Source of the DNA: Sphingomonas cavernae | GTDB lineage: Bacteria; Pseudomonadota; Alphaproteobacteria; Sphingomonadales; Sphingomonadaceae | Direction: 5' to 3' | Assembly (NCBI RefSeq): GCF_003590775.1 | Contig: NZ_QYUM01000003.1 | Coordinates: 870,501-934,500, forward strand | Length of the DNA: 64,000 nt | Shown: piece after piece, positions 1 through 8,524 of the stretch | Numbering within the stretch: position 1 is the stretch's first letter | Layout of the letters: each line of letters begins with the position of its first letter | Notes under the pieces: generated by a model | Told to the model about the DNA's origin: nothing | Database searches by the model: none | What the model saw: only the letters and a program-made list of their open reading frames with translations | Program-made: the position numbers and the translations under genes

Positions 1-126
1 GACTGGTTGCTTGTGCTCGCCAGGGGGACGGTCGAGCGCTACGGGCCGCGCTCCGACGTGCTTGCTGCATTGGCAGCGCGGTCTGAGCGTTCCAACGTGG
101 TCACCATGACGAGCGGGCAGCACTGA
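1..126 (+). CDS. Type I secretion ABC transporter, C-terminal end (partial)
   Basis: The open frame enters from the left edge and ends at TGA 124-126, so only the last 41 residues are visible. They read as the tail of an ABC ATPase: a strand like DWLLVLARGTVERYGPRSDV matches the region after the H-loop in PrtD/HlyB-type exporters (a D-x-hydrophobic-hydrophobic-VL-x-x-G-x-V pattern, then a GP-x-x-x-V/L helix). The stop overlaps the start of the next gene (TGATG), an HlyD-family membrane-fusion protein, so the pair is translationally coupled. The family call rests mainly on this neighbour, because no Walker motif lies inside the window. Confidence 0.75.
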   Translation, partial: DWLLVLARGTVERYGPRSDVLAALAARSERSNVVTMTSGQH

Positions 127-1466
127 TGCAGCAGGCGTATGTCCAAGTGGCCGAACTTCCCGACGATTCTCCGCGCCTGGAGCGGCGAGCCGCCGCGCTT
201 GTGGCCGGCGCCTTCTTTGTGCTCTTCCTGGGTTGGGCGGCCTTCACGCCGCTCGATGCCGGCGCGATCGCGCCGGGCACTGTCGTCGTGGCCGGCAACC
301 GCCAGGCGGTTCAGCACCGTGACGGCGGTATCGTTTCGGCGTTGAATGTGCGTGAGGGGCAGTCGGTCAGGCAGGGGGAGATATTGTTGAAGATCTCCGC
401 CTCTGAAATTCTGGCCCAGGAACGTGGAGTTGCCGCTGAAGTTTACACGTTGCTTGCCCAGCGCGAACGGTTGAAGGCGGAACGCGATGGCCAGCCGACA
501 ATGCTGACACCCCCCGAATATGCGGGCATTCCCGAAGGGGATCGCGTCCTTGCGCAGGACGCACTGGCGGCACAACAGAGGCTGCTGGCGGCACGACGTG
601 GCGCTATGTCTGCGCAAAAAGGCGTGCTGGGTCAGCGCTCGCGACAGACGGTCGAGCAAATATCGGGATATGAGCGCCAGCGCGTGGCCAATCGGGAGCA
701 ACGACGACTTTTCGCCGATGAAATCGCAGGCATGAAGGAACTCGAACGCAAGGGCTTCGCGGCGACCAACCGGATCCGGGCCCTTGAACGGCAGGCGGCC
801 GAGCTCGACGGTACATATGGCGCGCTCGGTGCACAGATCGCACGGTCGCGCGAATCGATGGGCGAGTTCTCGATGCAGTCACTGTCGCTCGATCGCGACG
901 CGCTCGAGAAGGTGTCGGGCGAGCTTCGCGACGTCTCGTTACGTCTGGACGAACTACAGCCCAAACTGACCGCGCTACGCGAGCAACTCGCGCGATCGGA
1001 AGTACGCGCGCCGGCGACGGGCAAAATTGTCGGGCTGAAGGTCTTTACCGTGGGTGGAGTGGTCGCTGCCGGGCAGGTGCTTATGGAAGTCGTGCCCCAC
1101 GATCGCGAACTCGTCATCGAGGCAAAGGCGTCGCCCAACGATGCGGATGATATCCAGATTGGGCTGGAAACGCAGCTCCGCTTCCCGGCGATTCAGGAAC
1201 GAAACCTGCCAATATTGTACGGCAAGGTCGCGAAGGTTTCGGCGGACAGCTTCTCGGACGACAGGACCGGCGCGGAGTTCTTCAAGGTCGAGATCAGGGT
1301 CCCGGTGGCCGAATTGCAGCGTATCAATGCGCTGCGGCCGGGCGGCAACGCATTCCGTCCGGGATTGCCAGCAGAAATCCTCATTCCGTTGAGAAAACGC
1401 TCGGCGCTCGCCTATTTGCTCGAACCGCTTACGCAGCCATTATGGCTCGCAGGCCGCGAGCAATAG
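126..1466 (+). CDS. HlyD-family membrane fusion protein of a type I secretion system
   Basis: This 446-residue protein is the periplasmic adaptor linking the inner-membrane ABC exporter to an outer-membrane TolC-like channel. A short cytoplasmic N terminus precedes one membrane helix (about residues 22-43). Next come a biotinyl-lipoyl-like half (about 60-95, with GNRQAVQHRDGGIV), a long coiled coil (about 100-285), and the second lipoyl half and beta-barrel (APATGKIVGLKVFTVGGVV onward). Length and order match PrtE/HlyD proteins. Its ATG overlaps the stop of the ABC gene by one base. It converges with the cyd genes, 8 bp away. The RTX protein at 8525-12592 is a plausible cargo (inference). Confidence 0.93.
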   Translation: MQQAYVQVAELPDDSPRLERRAAALVAGAFFVLFLGWAAFTPLDAGAIAPGTVVVAGNRQAVQHRDGGIVSALNVREGQSVRQGEILLKISASEILAQERGVAAEVYTLLAQRERLKAERDGQPTMLTPPEYAGIPEGDRVLAQDALAAQQRLLAARRGAMSAQKGVLGQRSRQTVEQISGYERQRVANREQRRLFADEIAGMKELERKGFAATNRIRALERQAAELDGTYGALGAQIARSRESMGEFSMQSLSLDRDALEKVSGELRDVSLRLDELQPKLTALREQLARSEVRAPATGKIVGLKVFTVGGVVAAGQVLMEVVPHDRELVIEAKASPNDADDIQIGLETQLRFPAIQERNLPILYGKVAKVSADSFSDDRTGAEFFKVEIRVPVAELQRINALRPGGNAFRPGLPAEILIPLRKRSALAYLLEPLTQPLWLAGREQ

Positions 1467-1474
1467 GCAGGTGG

Positions 1475-1597
1475 TCAACCCTTCAGCCACCAGCGGATGA
1501 CCGTCGCGACAAGGCCGAGCGCCGCGACGCTTCCCGCCCAGATCAGCGCCATCCAGCCGAGGCGTTTCCACAGCGGGGCGGGTGCGTCACTTTGCAT
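1475..1597 (-). CDS. CydX-like small subunit of cytochrome bd oxidase (DUF2474 type)
   Basis: I translated this 40-residue ORF by hand. It begins MQSDAPAPLWKRLGWMALIW and ends in a WWLKG tail, with one membrane helix in the middle (about 14-34). DUF2474 proteins of this size follow CioB/CydB genes and stabilise the bd oxidase, like CydX of E. coli. Its ATG overlaps the cydB stop (TGATG), so translation is coupled. Size, one helix, basic flank and position all fit. The exact family is my recognition, not a search result. Confidence 0.85.
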   Translation of the reverse strand: MQSDAPAPLWKRLGWMALIWAGSVAALGLVATVIRWWLKG

Positions 1598-2592
1598 CAA
1601 TGATAGCCCTCATGCCCGACCTTGCCGCGGAAGACCCAGTAGGACCACGCGGTGTAGGCGAGGATCAGCGGCACCATCAGCCCTGCGCCGACGAGCATGA
1701 ATATCTGACTTTTTTCGGGGGCGGCGGCGTCCCAGATCGTCACCGTGCTCGGCACGACATATGGGAACATGCTGATCCCGAGCCCGATGAAGCAGAGCAG
1801 GAAAATGAAGAGCGCGATCAGAAAGGGCGCGCGCTCCCATTTGCGGCGCATCGCGATGAAGAAGACCACCGAGGCGATCGCGACCAGGAGCGGCACCTGC
1901 GCCGTGAACAGGACATTGGGCATGTCGAGCCAGCGCTGCTCATAGCTTGCCCCGAGAAACAGCGTGGCAAAGCTGACAGCGACGATGGCAAGTAGTGTGG
2001 CAGGCCCGAGATACCATGCGAGCCGCCACGCATGGGCCTGTGGCGCCCCCTCGGTCTTCATGATCAGCCAGGTTGCGCCCAGCAGCGCATAACCGATGAC
2101 GACGCTGACGCCGGTCAGCAGGCTGAACGGCGTCAGCCAGTCGAGCCAGCCGCCGGCATAGGCGCGGTCGATCACGGTGACGCCCTGAAGCAATGCACCC
2201 AGCGTGATCCCTTGCGCGAAGGCTGCCAGGAAGGATCCGCCGGTGAAGGCGACATCCCAGAAGGCGCGGTGGCCGGGATCGCGCCAGCGAAACTCGAAGG
2301 CGACGCCGCGAAAGACGAGCGCGAGCAGCATCGCGATAATGGGCGGGTAGAGCGCGGGCATGACGATCGCATAGGCGAGCGGGAAGGCCGCGAAGAGCCC
2401 GCCGCCGCCGAGCACGAGCCAGGTCTCGTTGCCGTCCCAGACGGGCGCGACCGAATTCATCGCGGTGTCGCGTTCCTCGCCCACGCCGAACACGGGAAAA
2501 AGGATGCCGATGCCCAGGTCGAAGCCATCCATCACGACATAGGCAAATACACCGAAGGCGATAATGAACGCCCAGATGATGGTGAGGTCCAT
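1597..2592 (-). CDS. cydB: Cytochrome bd ubiquinol oxidase subunit II
   Basis: Subunit II of the quinol:O2 oxidoreductase, an integral inner-membrane protein of 331 residues with about eight or nine hydrophobic helices. The N-terminal MDLTIIWAFIIAFGVFAYVV and the GFDLGIGILFP motif right after it are hallmarks of CydB/CioB, as is DGNETWLVLGGGGLFAAFP. It lies 13 bp downstream of cydA and overlaps the small DUF2474 subunit. The oxidase gives high-affinity or cyanide-tolerant respiration. Confidence 0.97.
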   Translation of the reverse strand: MDLTIIWAFIIAFGVFAYVVMDGFDLGIGILFPVFGVGEERDTAMNSVAPVWDGNETWLVLGGGGLFAAFPLAYAIVMPALYPPIIAMLLALVFRGVAFEFRWRDPGHRAFWDVAFTGGSFLAAFAQGITLGALLQGVTVIDRAYAGGWLDWLTPFSLLTGVSVVIGYALLGATWLIMKTEGAPQAHAWRLAWYLGPATLLAIVAVSFATLFLGASYEQRWLDMPNVLFTAQVPLLVAIASVVFFIAMRRKWERAPFLIALFIFLLCFIGLGISMFPYVVPSTVTIWDAAAPEKSQIFMLVGAGLMVPLILAYTAWSYWVFRGKVGHEGYH

Positions 2593-2605
2593 GGTTCTGC
2601 CCTCC

Positions 2606-4042
2606 CTATTCGGCGGGTTCGAAGGCGGGCGCGTCGCCCTGATGCGGTCCGGGGGTGATCCCCGCGGTGCGGACGGGCCCGTGCTCGGTTTCCTCGATGC
2701 CGGGTTCGTCGGTGTGCGGCGGGTGATGCATCAGCTTCAATATGTACCAGGTGCCGATACCGAAGACCGCGAAATAGACGATCACGAAGGCGATGAGCGA
2801 GGCGGCTACCGCGGGCGCGGCGAGGGGAGACGCGGAGTCTGCGGTCCTGAGCAGGCCATAGATGGTATAGGGCTGGCGGCCGACCTCGGTGGTGACCCAG
2901 CCCGCAATGACTGCGACGAACCCCGAAGGCGCCATCAGCAGCGCGAATTTGTGGAGCGGCCGCCAGTCGTAGAGCGATTTGCGCGCGCGCGCGACCAGGC
3001 TCCACAGCCCGAGCGCGAACATCAGCGTGCCGAGGCCGACCATGATGCGGAACGACCAGAAGACGATGCCGACGGGGGGCTGCTCCTCGAGCGGAACGGT
3101 GTCGAGACCGGCGAGCGGGGCATTCAGATCGTGCTTCAGGATCAGTGAAGAAAGCTTGGGGATTTCGATCGACCAGTCGACGCGCGCCTCGTCCGAATTG
3201 GGGATGCCGAACAGGATCAACGGTGCCCCGTCAGGGTGGCTCTGGTAGTGGCCCTCCATCGCCATGATCTTGACGGGTTGGTGCTCGAGCGTGTTGAGCC
3301 CGTGCAGATCGCCCACGAACACCTGCACGGGGGCGACGAGCGCCGCCATCCACATCGCCATCGAGAACATCTTGCGCGCGTGGGCGTTGGTCTTGTCCTT
3401 GAGCAGATGCCATGCGCCGACCCCGCCCACGACGAGCGCGGTGGTGAGATAGGCGGCGATCACGGTGTGGACGAGGCGATAGGGGAAGCTGGGGTTGAAG
3501 ATGATCGTCCACCAGCTTTCGCCCGGCAGGAACTGGCCATTCTCGCCGACGATGTGGCCCACGGGCGTCTGCATCCAGCTATTGACCGAAAGGATCCAGA
3601 AGGCCGAAATGAAGGTTCCGATCGCAACCATCAGCGTCGCGGTGAAATGCAGGCCCTTTCCGACCTTTTTCATTCCGAACAGCATGACGCCAAGAAAACC
3701 GGCCTCAAGAAAGAAGGCGGTGAGCACTTCATAGGCCATGAGCGGCCCGATCACCGGCCCCGCCTTGTCCGAGAAGACCGACCAGTTGGTGCCGAACTGG
3801 TAGGACATGACGATGCCCGAGACGACGCCCATAGCAAAGGCGATCGCGAAGATCTTCAGCCAGTATTTGAAGAGGTCGAGATAGAGCGCCTTGCCCGTCC
3901 TGAGCCACAGGCCTTCAAGCACCGCGAGATAGCTGGCCAGCCCGATCGAAAAGGCGGGAAAGATGAAATGGAAGCTGACGGTGAAGGCGAACTGGATGCG
4001 TGCGAGCAGAAGTGCGTCGGCATTGTCGAACATCTTGGCCAT
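2606..4042 (-). CDS. cydA: Cytochrome bd ubiquinol oxidase subunit I (short Q-loop, CIO type)
   Basis: Subunit I carries haems b558, b595 and d and the quinol site. It has 478 residues, shorter than E. coli CydA (about 520), as expected for the short Q-loop cyanide-insensitive class (CioA). The N terminus (LLARIQFAFTVSFHFIFPAF) holds a conserved haem-ligand His, and GRQPYTIYGLLRTADS is the characteristic GRQPW-like segment. Gene order cydA-cydB-DUF2474 is that of CIO operons. I looked for an FNR/Anr box in the 116 bp before the next gene and saw none, so oxygen control is not evident from sequence. Confidence 0.96.
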   Translation of the reverse strand: MAKMFDNADALLLARIQFAFTVSFHFIFPAFSIGLASYLAVLEGLWLRTGKALYLDLFKYWLKIFAIAFAMGVVSGIVMSYQFGTNWSVFSDKAGPVIGPLMAYEVLTAFFLEAGFLGVMLFGMKKVGKGLHFTATLMVAIGTFISAFWILSVNSWMQTPVGHIVGENGQFLPGESWWTIIFNPSFPYRLVHTVIAAYLTTALVVGGVGAWHLLKDKTNAHARKMFSMAMWMAALVAPVQVFVGDLHGLNTLEHQPVKIMAMEGHYQSHPDGAPLILFGIPNSDEARVDWSIEIPKLSSLILKHDLNAPLAGLDTVPLEEQPPVGIVFWSFRIMVGLGTLMFALGLWSLVARARKSLYDWRPLHKFALLMAPSGFVAVIAGWVTTEVGRQPYTIYGLLRTADSASPLAAPAVAASLIAFVIVYFAVFGIGTWYILKLMHHPPHTDEPGIEETEHGPVRTAGITPGPHQGDAPAFEPAE

Positions 4043-4158
4043 CCCCTTTGAGGACGGTCCCCGGCAGCGCCAGGGATCGAAGGGCGCCCTGAGCCCTCGC
4101 CCGACGCTAATGCGCCCTTAGTCTTCCTTTCTCAAGGGCCTGTGACTGCCAACGCCGC

Positions 4159-4908
4159 TCAAGCAGTTGCATATTTTGCAATCATCTTCAGTATCTCTGG
4201 CGCCCGTTCACGGTGGCAGATCAGCAGATCGGGCAGGTAGGGATTCTCGCAATTATAGACGAGCGGGCTGCCGTCGATGCGCGAAACATGGAGGCCCGCG
4301 GCCAGCGCAACCGCTGCGGGTGCGCAGTTGTCCCACTCATATTGTCCGCCGGTGTGGAGGTATATGTCGGCCTCTCCGCGCACGATCGCCATTGCCTTTG
4401 CGCCCGCAGAGCCCATCGGCACCAGTTCTGCGCCGAGTGCCTCGGCCACCGCGACGGCTTCCGCAGCGGGCCGCGTGCGGCTGACGAGCATCCGCAAAGG
4501 GCGTGCCTCGGGCTGGAGCGCGGGAGGCTTGTCCGAAGCAAGCGTGAGACCGAGACCGGGCAGCGCGACCGCGCCCACGACCGGGCGGCCTTCGACCGCG
4601 AGCGCGACATGCACCGCCCAGTCGTTGCGCCCCTCGCCATATTCGCGTGTGCCGTCGAGCGGGTCGATCACCCAGACGCGCGAGATCGAACAGCGAGCGA
4701 CATTGTCCTTCTCTTCTTCGGAAAGGATCGCGTCGTCGGGGCGTTCGGCCAGCAGCCTGTCGAGAATGAAGCGGTTGGCGACACGGTCGCCTTCCGCGCC
4801 CAGCGCCTTGCCGCCCGACGGACGCGCGGCGCGGAGCTGGAGCAGCATCGCGCCCGCTTCCTCGGCGAGCGTGTGGGCCAGCGCCGCGTCGTTCATCATC
4901 GCGCTCAT
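4159..4908 (-). CDS. cysQ: 3'(2'),5'-bisphosphate nucleotidase CysQ
   Basis: This enzyme hydrolyses PAP (3'-phosphoadenosine 5'-phosphate), the by-product of PAPS use, to AMP. The 249 residues show the inositol-monophosphatase fold: ILSEEEKDN (metal-binding Glu pair), [12 protein letters not shown] (the DPxDGT motif) and [16 protein letters not shown] near the C terminus (the WD motif). The start overlaps the cysN/C stop by four bases (ATGA), so this is the last gene of a cysD-cysNC-cysQ operon and recycles the product of sulfate assimilation. Confidence 0.95.
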   Translation of the reverse strand: MSAMMNDAALAHTLAEEAGAMLLQLRAARPSGGKALGAEGDRVANRFILDRLLAERPDDAILSEEEKDNVARCSISRVWVIDPLDGTREYGEGRNDWAVHVALAVEGRPVVGAVALPGLGLTLASDKPPALQPEARPLRMLVSRTRPAAEAVAVAEALGAELVPMGSAGAKAMAIVRGEADIYLHTGGQYEWDNCAPAAVALAAGLHVSRIDGSPLVYNCENPYLPDLLICHRERAPEILKMIAKYATA

Positions 4909-6851
4909 TTGAGAGGCATGATTTGACGGATGATGTGTTCGGCGGCTTCGGCGGGGGTCATCTCGACGGTGTTGACGCGGATTTCGGGGTGCTCGGGGGG
5001 CTCATAGGGGCTGTCGATCCCTGTGAAGTTCTTGAGCTGGCCCGAGCGCGCCTTTTTGTAGAGGCCCTTGACGTCGCGCGCCTCGGCGACGTTGAGCGGG
5101 GTGTCGACGAAGATCTCGATGAACTCGCCCTCGGGGAGCATCGCACGGACCAGCTCGCGTTCGGCGCGGAAAGGCGAGATGAAGGCGGTGAGCACGATCA
5201 GCCCGGCATCGGCCATCAATCTGGCGACCTCGCCGACGCGGCGGATATTCTCGATGCGGTCGGCCTCGGTGAAGCCGAGATCCTTGTTGAGCCCGTGGCG
5301 GACATTGTCGCCGTCGAGCAGGAAGGTGTGGCGGTTCATCAGGTTGAGGCTCTTTTCGACCTCATTGGCGATGGTCGACTTGCCCGAGCCCGAAAGCCCG
5401 GTGAACCACAGCACGCGCGGCGTCTGGTTCTTGAGCCGCGCATGTTCCTGGCGCGTGATGTCGGTCGGCTGCCAGTGGACATTCTGCGCGCGGCGGAGCG
5501 AGAAGTTGAGCATGCCCGCACCCACGGTGCGGTTGCTGATCTTGTCGATCAGGATGAAGCCGCCCAGCGTGCGGTTGTCGGCATAGGGCTCGAAGACGAT
5601 CGCGCGGTCGGTGGCGATCTCGGCGACGCCGATCGCGTTCAATTCGAGCGTCTTGGCGGCGAGATGCTCCATCGTGTTGACGTTGACGGTGTATTTGGGC
5701 GCATGGACCGTCGCCGACACCATCTGGGTGCCGAGCTTGAGCCAATAGGAGCGCCCGACATGCAGCGCCGCATCGTCCATCCAGACGATCGTCGCCTCGA
5801 ACTGGCTCGACGCCTCGGGCGGATTGTCCGCGACGGCGATGACATCGCCGCGCGAGCAATCGACCTCATCGGCAAGCGTGAGCGTGACCGACTGGCCCGC
5901 GACCGCCTCGTCGAGATCGCCATCGCCACCGGTCCCGCTTGCCGGGCCGGCTTTTCCTGGCATCGTCACGACCTTGCTGATCGTCGAGGTCTTGCCCGAG
6001 GGCAGCACGCGGATCGCGTCGCCGGGCTTGACGCTGCCGCTCGCGATCAGACCCGAAAAACCGCGAAAGTCGAGATTGGGCCGGTTGACCCACTGGACGG
6101 GCATGCGGAAGGGCTTTGCCTGATCGGAGACATTGTCGATCTCGACGCTCTCGAGATGCGCGATCAGCGCGGGGCCCTTGTACCAGGGGGTGTTGGGCGA
6201 GGGCGTGGTGGTGATGTTGTCGCCCTTGAAGCCCGAGATCGGGATCGCGGTGAAGCTCTCGATGCCGATGCTGTCGGCGAACTCGCGGTAATCCTTCACG
6301 ATCGCGTCGAAGATCGCGAGATCATAATCGACCAGATCCATCTTGTTGACCGCGAGCACGATGTTGCGGATGCCGATGAGGTGCGCGAGGTAGGAATGGC
6401 GCCGCGTCTGCGTCAGCACGCCCTTGCGCGCATCGATCAGGATGACCGCAAGGTCGGCGGTCGAGGCGCCGGTGACCATGTTGCGCGTATACTGTTCATG
6501 CCCCGGCGTGTCGGCGACGATGAACTTGCGCTTTTCGGTCGCGAAGAAGCGGTAGGCGACGTCGATCGTGATGCCCTGCTCGCGCTCCGCGGCGAGCCCG
6601 TCGACGAGCAGCGCGAAGTCGATCTCCTGACCCTGCGTGCCCACGCGCTTCGAGTCCGCCTCGAGCGCTGCGAGCTGATCCTCGAAGATCATCTTCGAAT
6701 CGTAGAGCAGCCGCCCGATCAGCGTCGACTTGCCGTCGTCGACCGAGCCGCAGGTGATGAAGCGCAACAGCGACTTGTTCTGGTGCTGGACGAGATAGGC
6801 GTCGATGTCCTCGGCAATGAGGGCGTCGGTCTTGTAAATGGGCTCGGTCAT
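4905..6851 (-). CDS. cysN/cysC: Bifunctional sulfate adenylyltransferase subunit 1 / APS kinase (CysN-CysC fusion)
   Basis: The N-terminal half is the EF-Tu-like GTPase that drives ATP sulfurylase: [18 protein letters not shown] (P-loop, about residue 35), [12 protein letters not shown] and NKMDLVDYD. The C-terminal domain from about residue 470 is APS kinase, with [15 protein letters not shown] as its own P-loop and [17 protein letters not shown] chose ATG 6851 (648 aa, [16 protein letters not shown]). A longer frame to 7064 would run through a repetitive intergenic palindrome and give an un-protein-like N terminus. Its stop overlaps cysQ. The fused form is common in alphaproteobacteria. Confidence 0.96.
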   Translation of the reverse strand: MTEPIYKTDALIAEDIDAYLVQHQNKSLLRFITCGSVDDGKSTLIGRLLYDSKMIFEDQLAALEADSKRVGTQGQEIDFALLVDGLAAEREQGITIDVAYRFFATEKRKFIVADTPGHEQYTRNMVTGASTADLAVILIDARKGVLTQTRRHSYLAHLIGIRNIVLAVNKMDLVDYDLAIFDAIVKDYREFADSIGIESFTAIPISGFKGDNITTTPSPNTPWYKGPALIAHLESVEIDNVSDQAKPFRMPVQWVNRPNLDFRGFSGLIASGSVKPGDAIRVLPSGKTSTISKVVTMPGKAGPASGTGGDGDLDEAVAGQSVTLTLADEVDCSRGDVIAVADNPPEASSQFEATIVWMDDAALHVGRSYWLKLGTQMVSATVHAPKYTVNVNTMEHLAAKTLELNAIGVAEIATDRAIVFEPYADNRTLGGFILIDKISNRTVGAGMLNFSLRRAQNVHWQPTDITRQEHARLKNQTPRVLWFTGLSGSGKSTIANEVEKSLNLMNRHTFLLDGDNVRHGLNKDLGFTEADRIENIRRVGEVARLMADAGLIVLTAFISPFRAERELVRAMLPEGEFIEIFVDTPLNVAEARDVKGLYKKARSGQLKNFTGIDSPYEPPEHPEIRVNTVEMTPAEAAEHIIRQIMPLK

Positions 6852-6929
6852 CACAGCCTCGTCTGGCCGGCGAATGCCGGCATGATGGTGTCTTTGGCAA
6901 GCGGCGCAAGCGATCGGGCGGGGCGCATG

Positions 6930-6996
6930 TCCTCCGCGCCTCCGCGTCTCCGCGCGCCCATGTTTTTCCCGCGCGGAGACGCAGAGACGCGGAGAA
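6930..6996. repeat. Intergenic inverted repeat of CCGCGTCTCCGCG type
   Basis: Between cysN and cysD lies an imperfect palindrome: a left arm rich in CTCCGCGTCTCCGCGCG and a right arm CGCGGAGACGCAGAGACG, separated by about 15 nt containing a T-run. It can form a strong hairpin within the transcript. A related but different copy sits at 45425-45480. It looks like a dispersed intergenic element, not a gene-specific signal. Confidence 0.65.
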
Positions 6997-7014
6997 GGAA
7001 AGAGGAGATAGGCA

Positions 7015-7923
7015 TCAGAAATATCCCTCCTGCTTCTTCTTCTCCATGCTGGCGTCGCCGCCATCCTTGTCGATCACGCGGCCCTGACGCTCGGAGGTGG
7101 TGGTCAGCAGCATCTCCTGGATCACCTCGGGCAGCGTCGCGGCGGTGCTCTCGACCGCGCCGGTCAAGGGATAGCAGCCGAGCGTGCGGAAACGGATCGA
7201 ACGCTCGACCACCGCCTCGCCGGGTTTCAGCGGAAAGCGCTCGTCATCAACCATCAGCAGCAGCCCGTCGCGCGTCACCGTCGGGCGCGGCGCCGAGAAA
7301 TAGAGCGGGACGATCGGAATGGCGTTGAGGTGGATATATTGCCAGATGTCGAGCTCGGTCCAGTTGGAGATCGGGAAGATGCGGATGCTCTCGCCTTTGG
7401 CCTTCCTGGCATTGTAGAGGTTCCACAGCTCGGGCCGCTGGTTCTTGGGATCCCAGCCGTGGCTTGCGGTGCGGAACGAGAAGATGCGCTCCTTGGCGCG
7501 GCTCTTCTCCTCGTCGCGGCGCGCGCCGCCAAAGGCCGCGTCAAAGCCATATTTGTCGAGCGCCTGCTTCAGCCCCTCGGTCTTCCACATGTCGGTGTGC
7601 AAGGGGCCATGATCGAACGGGTTGATCCCGCGCTCGATCGCCTCGGGGTTCTGATAGACGAGCAGCTCCATCCCGCTCTCCACCGCCATCCGGTCGCGAA
7701 GCGCGTACATCTCCCTGAACTTCCACGTCGTGTCGACATGCAGCAGCGGGAAGGGCGGCGGCGAGGGATAGAACGCCTTCCTCGCCAGATGCAGCATCAC
7801 CGCCGAATCCTTGCCCACCGAATACAGCATCACCGGTCGCTCGGCCTCCGCCACAACCTCCCGCAAGATGTGAATGCTCTCCGCCTCAAGCCGCTCAAGA
7901 TGGGTCAATGTTCTGGAAGTCAC
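7015..7923 (-). CDS. cysD: Sulfate adenylyltransferase subunit 2
   Basis: The catalytic PP-loop subunit of ATP sulfurylase, forming APS from ATP and sulfate together with CysN. It has 302 residues, the family's usual length. [19 protein letters not shown] is the SGGKDS-type pyrophosphatase loop, and [20 protein letters not shown] and [12 protein letters not shown] are diagnostic of the family. It is first in the cysD-cysNC-cysQ operon. The gap to cysN (163 nt) holds a palindromic repeat that may dampen downstream expression (inference). Confidence 0.97.
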   Translation of the reverse strand: MTSRTLTHLERLEAESIHILREVVAEAERPVMLYSVGKDSAVMLHLARKAFYPSPPPFPLLHVDTTWKFREMYALRDRMAVESGMELLVYQNPEAIERGINPFDHGPLHTDMWKTEGLKQALDKYGFDAAFGGARRDEEKSRAKERIFSFRTASHGWDPKNQRPELWNLYNARKAKGESIRIFPISNWTELDIWQYIHLNAIPIVPLYFSAPRPTVTRDGLLLMVDDERFPLKPGEAVVERSIRFRTLGCYPLTGAVESTAATLPEVIQEMLLTTTSERQGRVIDKDGGDASMEKKKQEGYF

Positions 7924-8524
7924 GCGTTTTCACCTGTCATCGTCACGCAGAATTCAATGCCCTTGCGCTATGTGCAAGCGCGCGAAGGGGCCACCCCGAA
8001 ATAGGGGGTGAGCGTCAAATGCGAAGCGAGGATTAGTTGCCGGCGCGAAAGAGGGGGTTGGCGTCCAGGCCTTTTCCAGAATCTGGCGATCTTGCGCTAC
8101 TGCCGCAAAGGCCAAGTCAGGGCATCCGCGACCGATCACACCAATGCGAAATCCCGCTCGGTAAGGTGGAAAGCCGCCACTGTCTCGAATTTTCTACGGC
8201 GCCTGATTGAAGCTTTAACCTAACATGCGACACGAGTGCGAGCGATAACAGAACCAGTTCACCATCCCCGGAGCCGCAGACCTGCCGTACCACTTCTCAA
8301 AGAAGCTATTGCAAACTGAGAGCCTTAGGTGCGTCTACGCCGAACGGCATGATTCACGTTATTTGATTGACAGGAAAATAGAGTCCGGCGATCGATGGTC
8401 CATCATCAAGGGGCTATCATTAGCGACGATCGCGGCGACGCTCGGTAGGCATATTGATGACTACGGGCGACGACAGGATCGAGCGCGGCACTGGATGTGA
8501 AGAGATTTCTGGAGGGGGTGCGGC
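7924..8524. other. Intergenic region between cysD and the RTX gene
   Basis: About 600 bp separate these divergently transcribed genes, so both promoters must lie here. Short frames exist (for example 8309-8500, in the same frame as the RTX gene but ended by TGA at 8498-8500), yet none has recognisable protein character. The only clear signal is a strong Shine-Dalgarno run GGAGGGGG at about 8512-8519, before the GTG start of the RTX gene. Confidence 0.5.

Noticed and set aside
4043-4158. FNR/Anr box for cydAB
   Set aside because: I looked for TTGAT-N4-ATCAA in the upstream gap and found no acceptable match.
4923-7328. 801-codon frame opposite cysNC
   Set aside because: It is antisense to a well-supported enzyme, rich in Asp/Arg/Val from reversed GC-rich codons, and has no motif.
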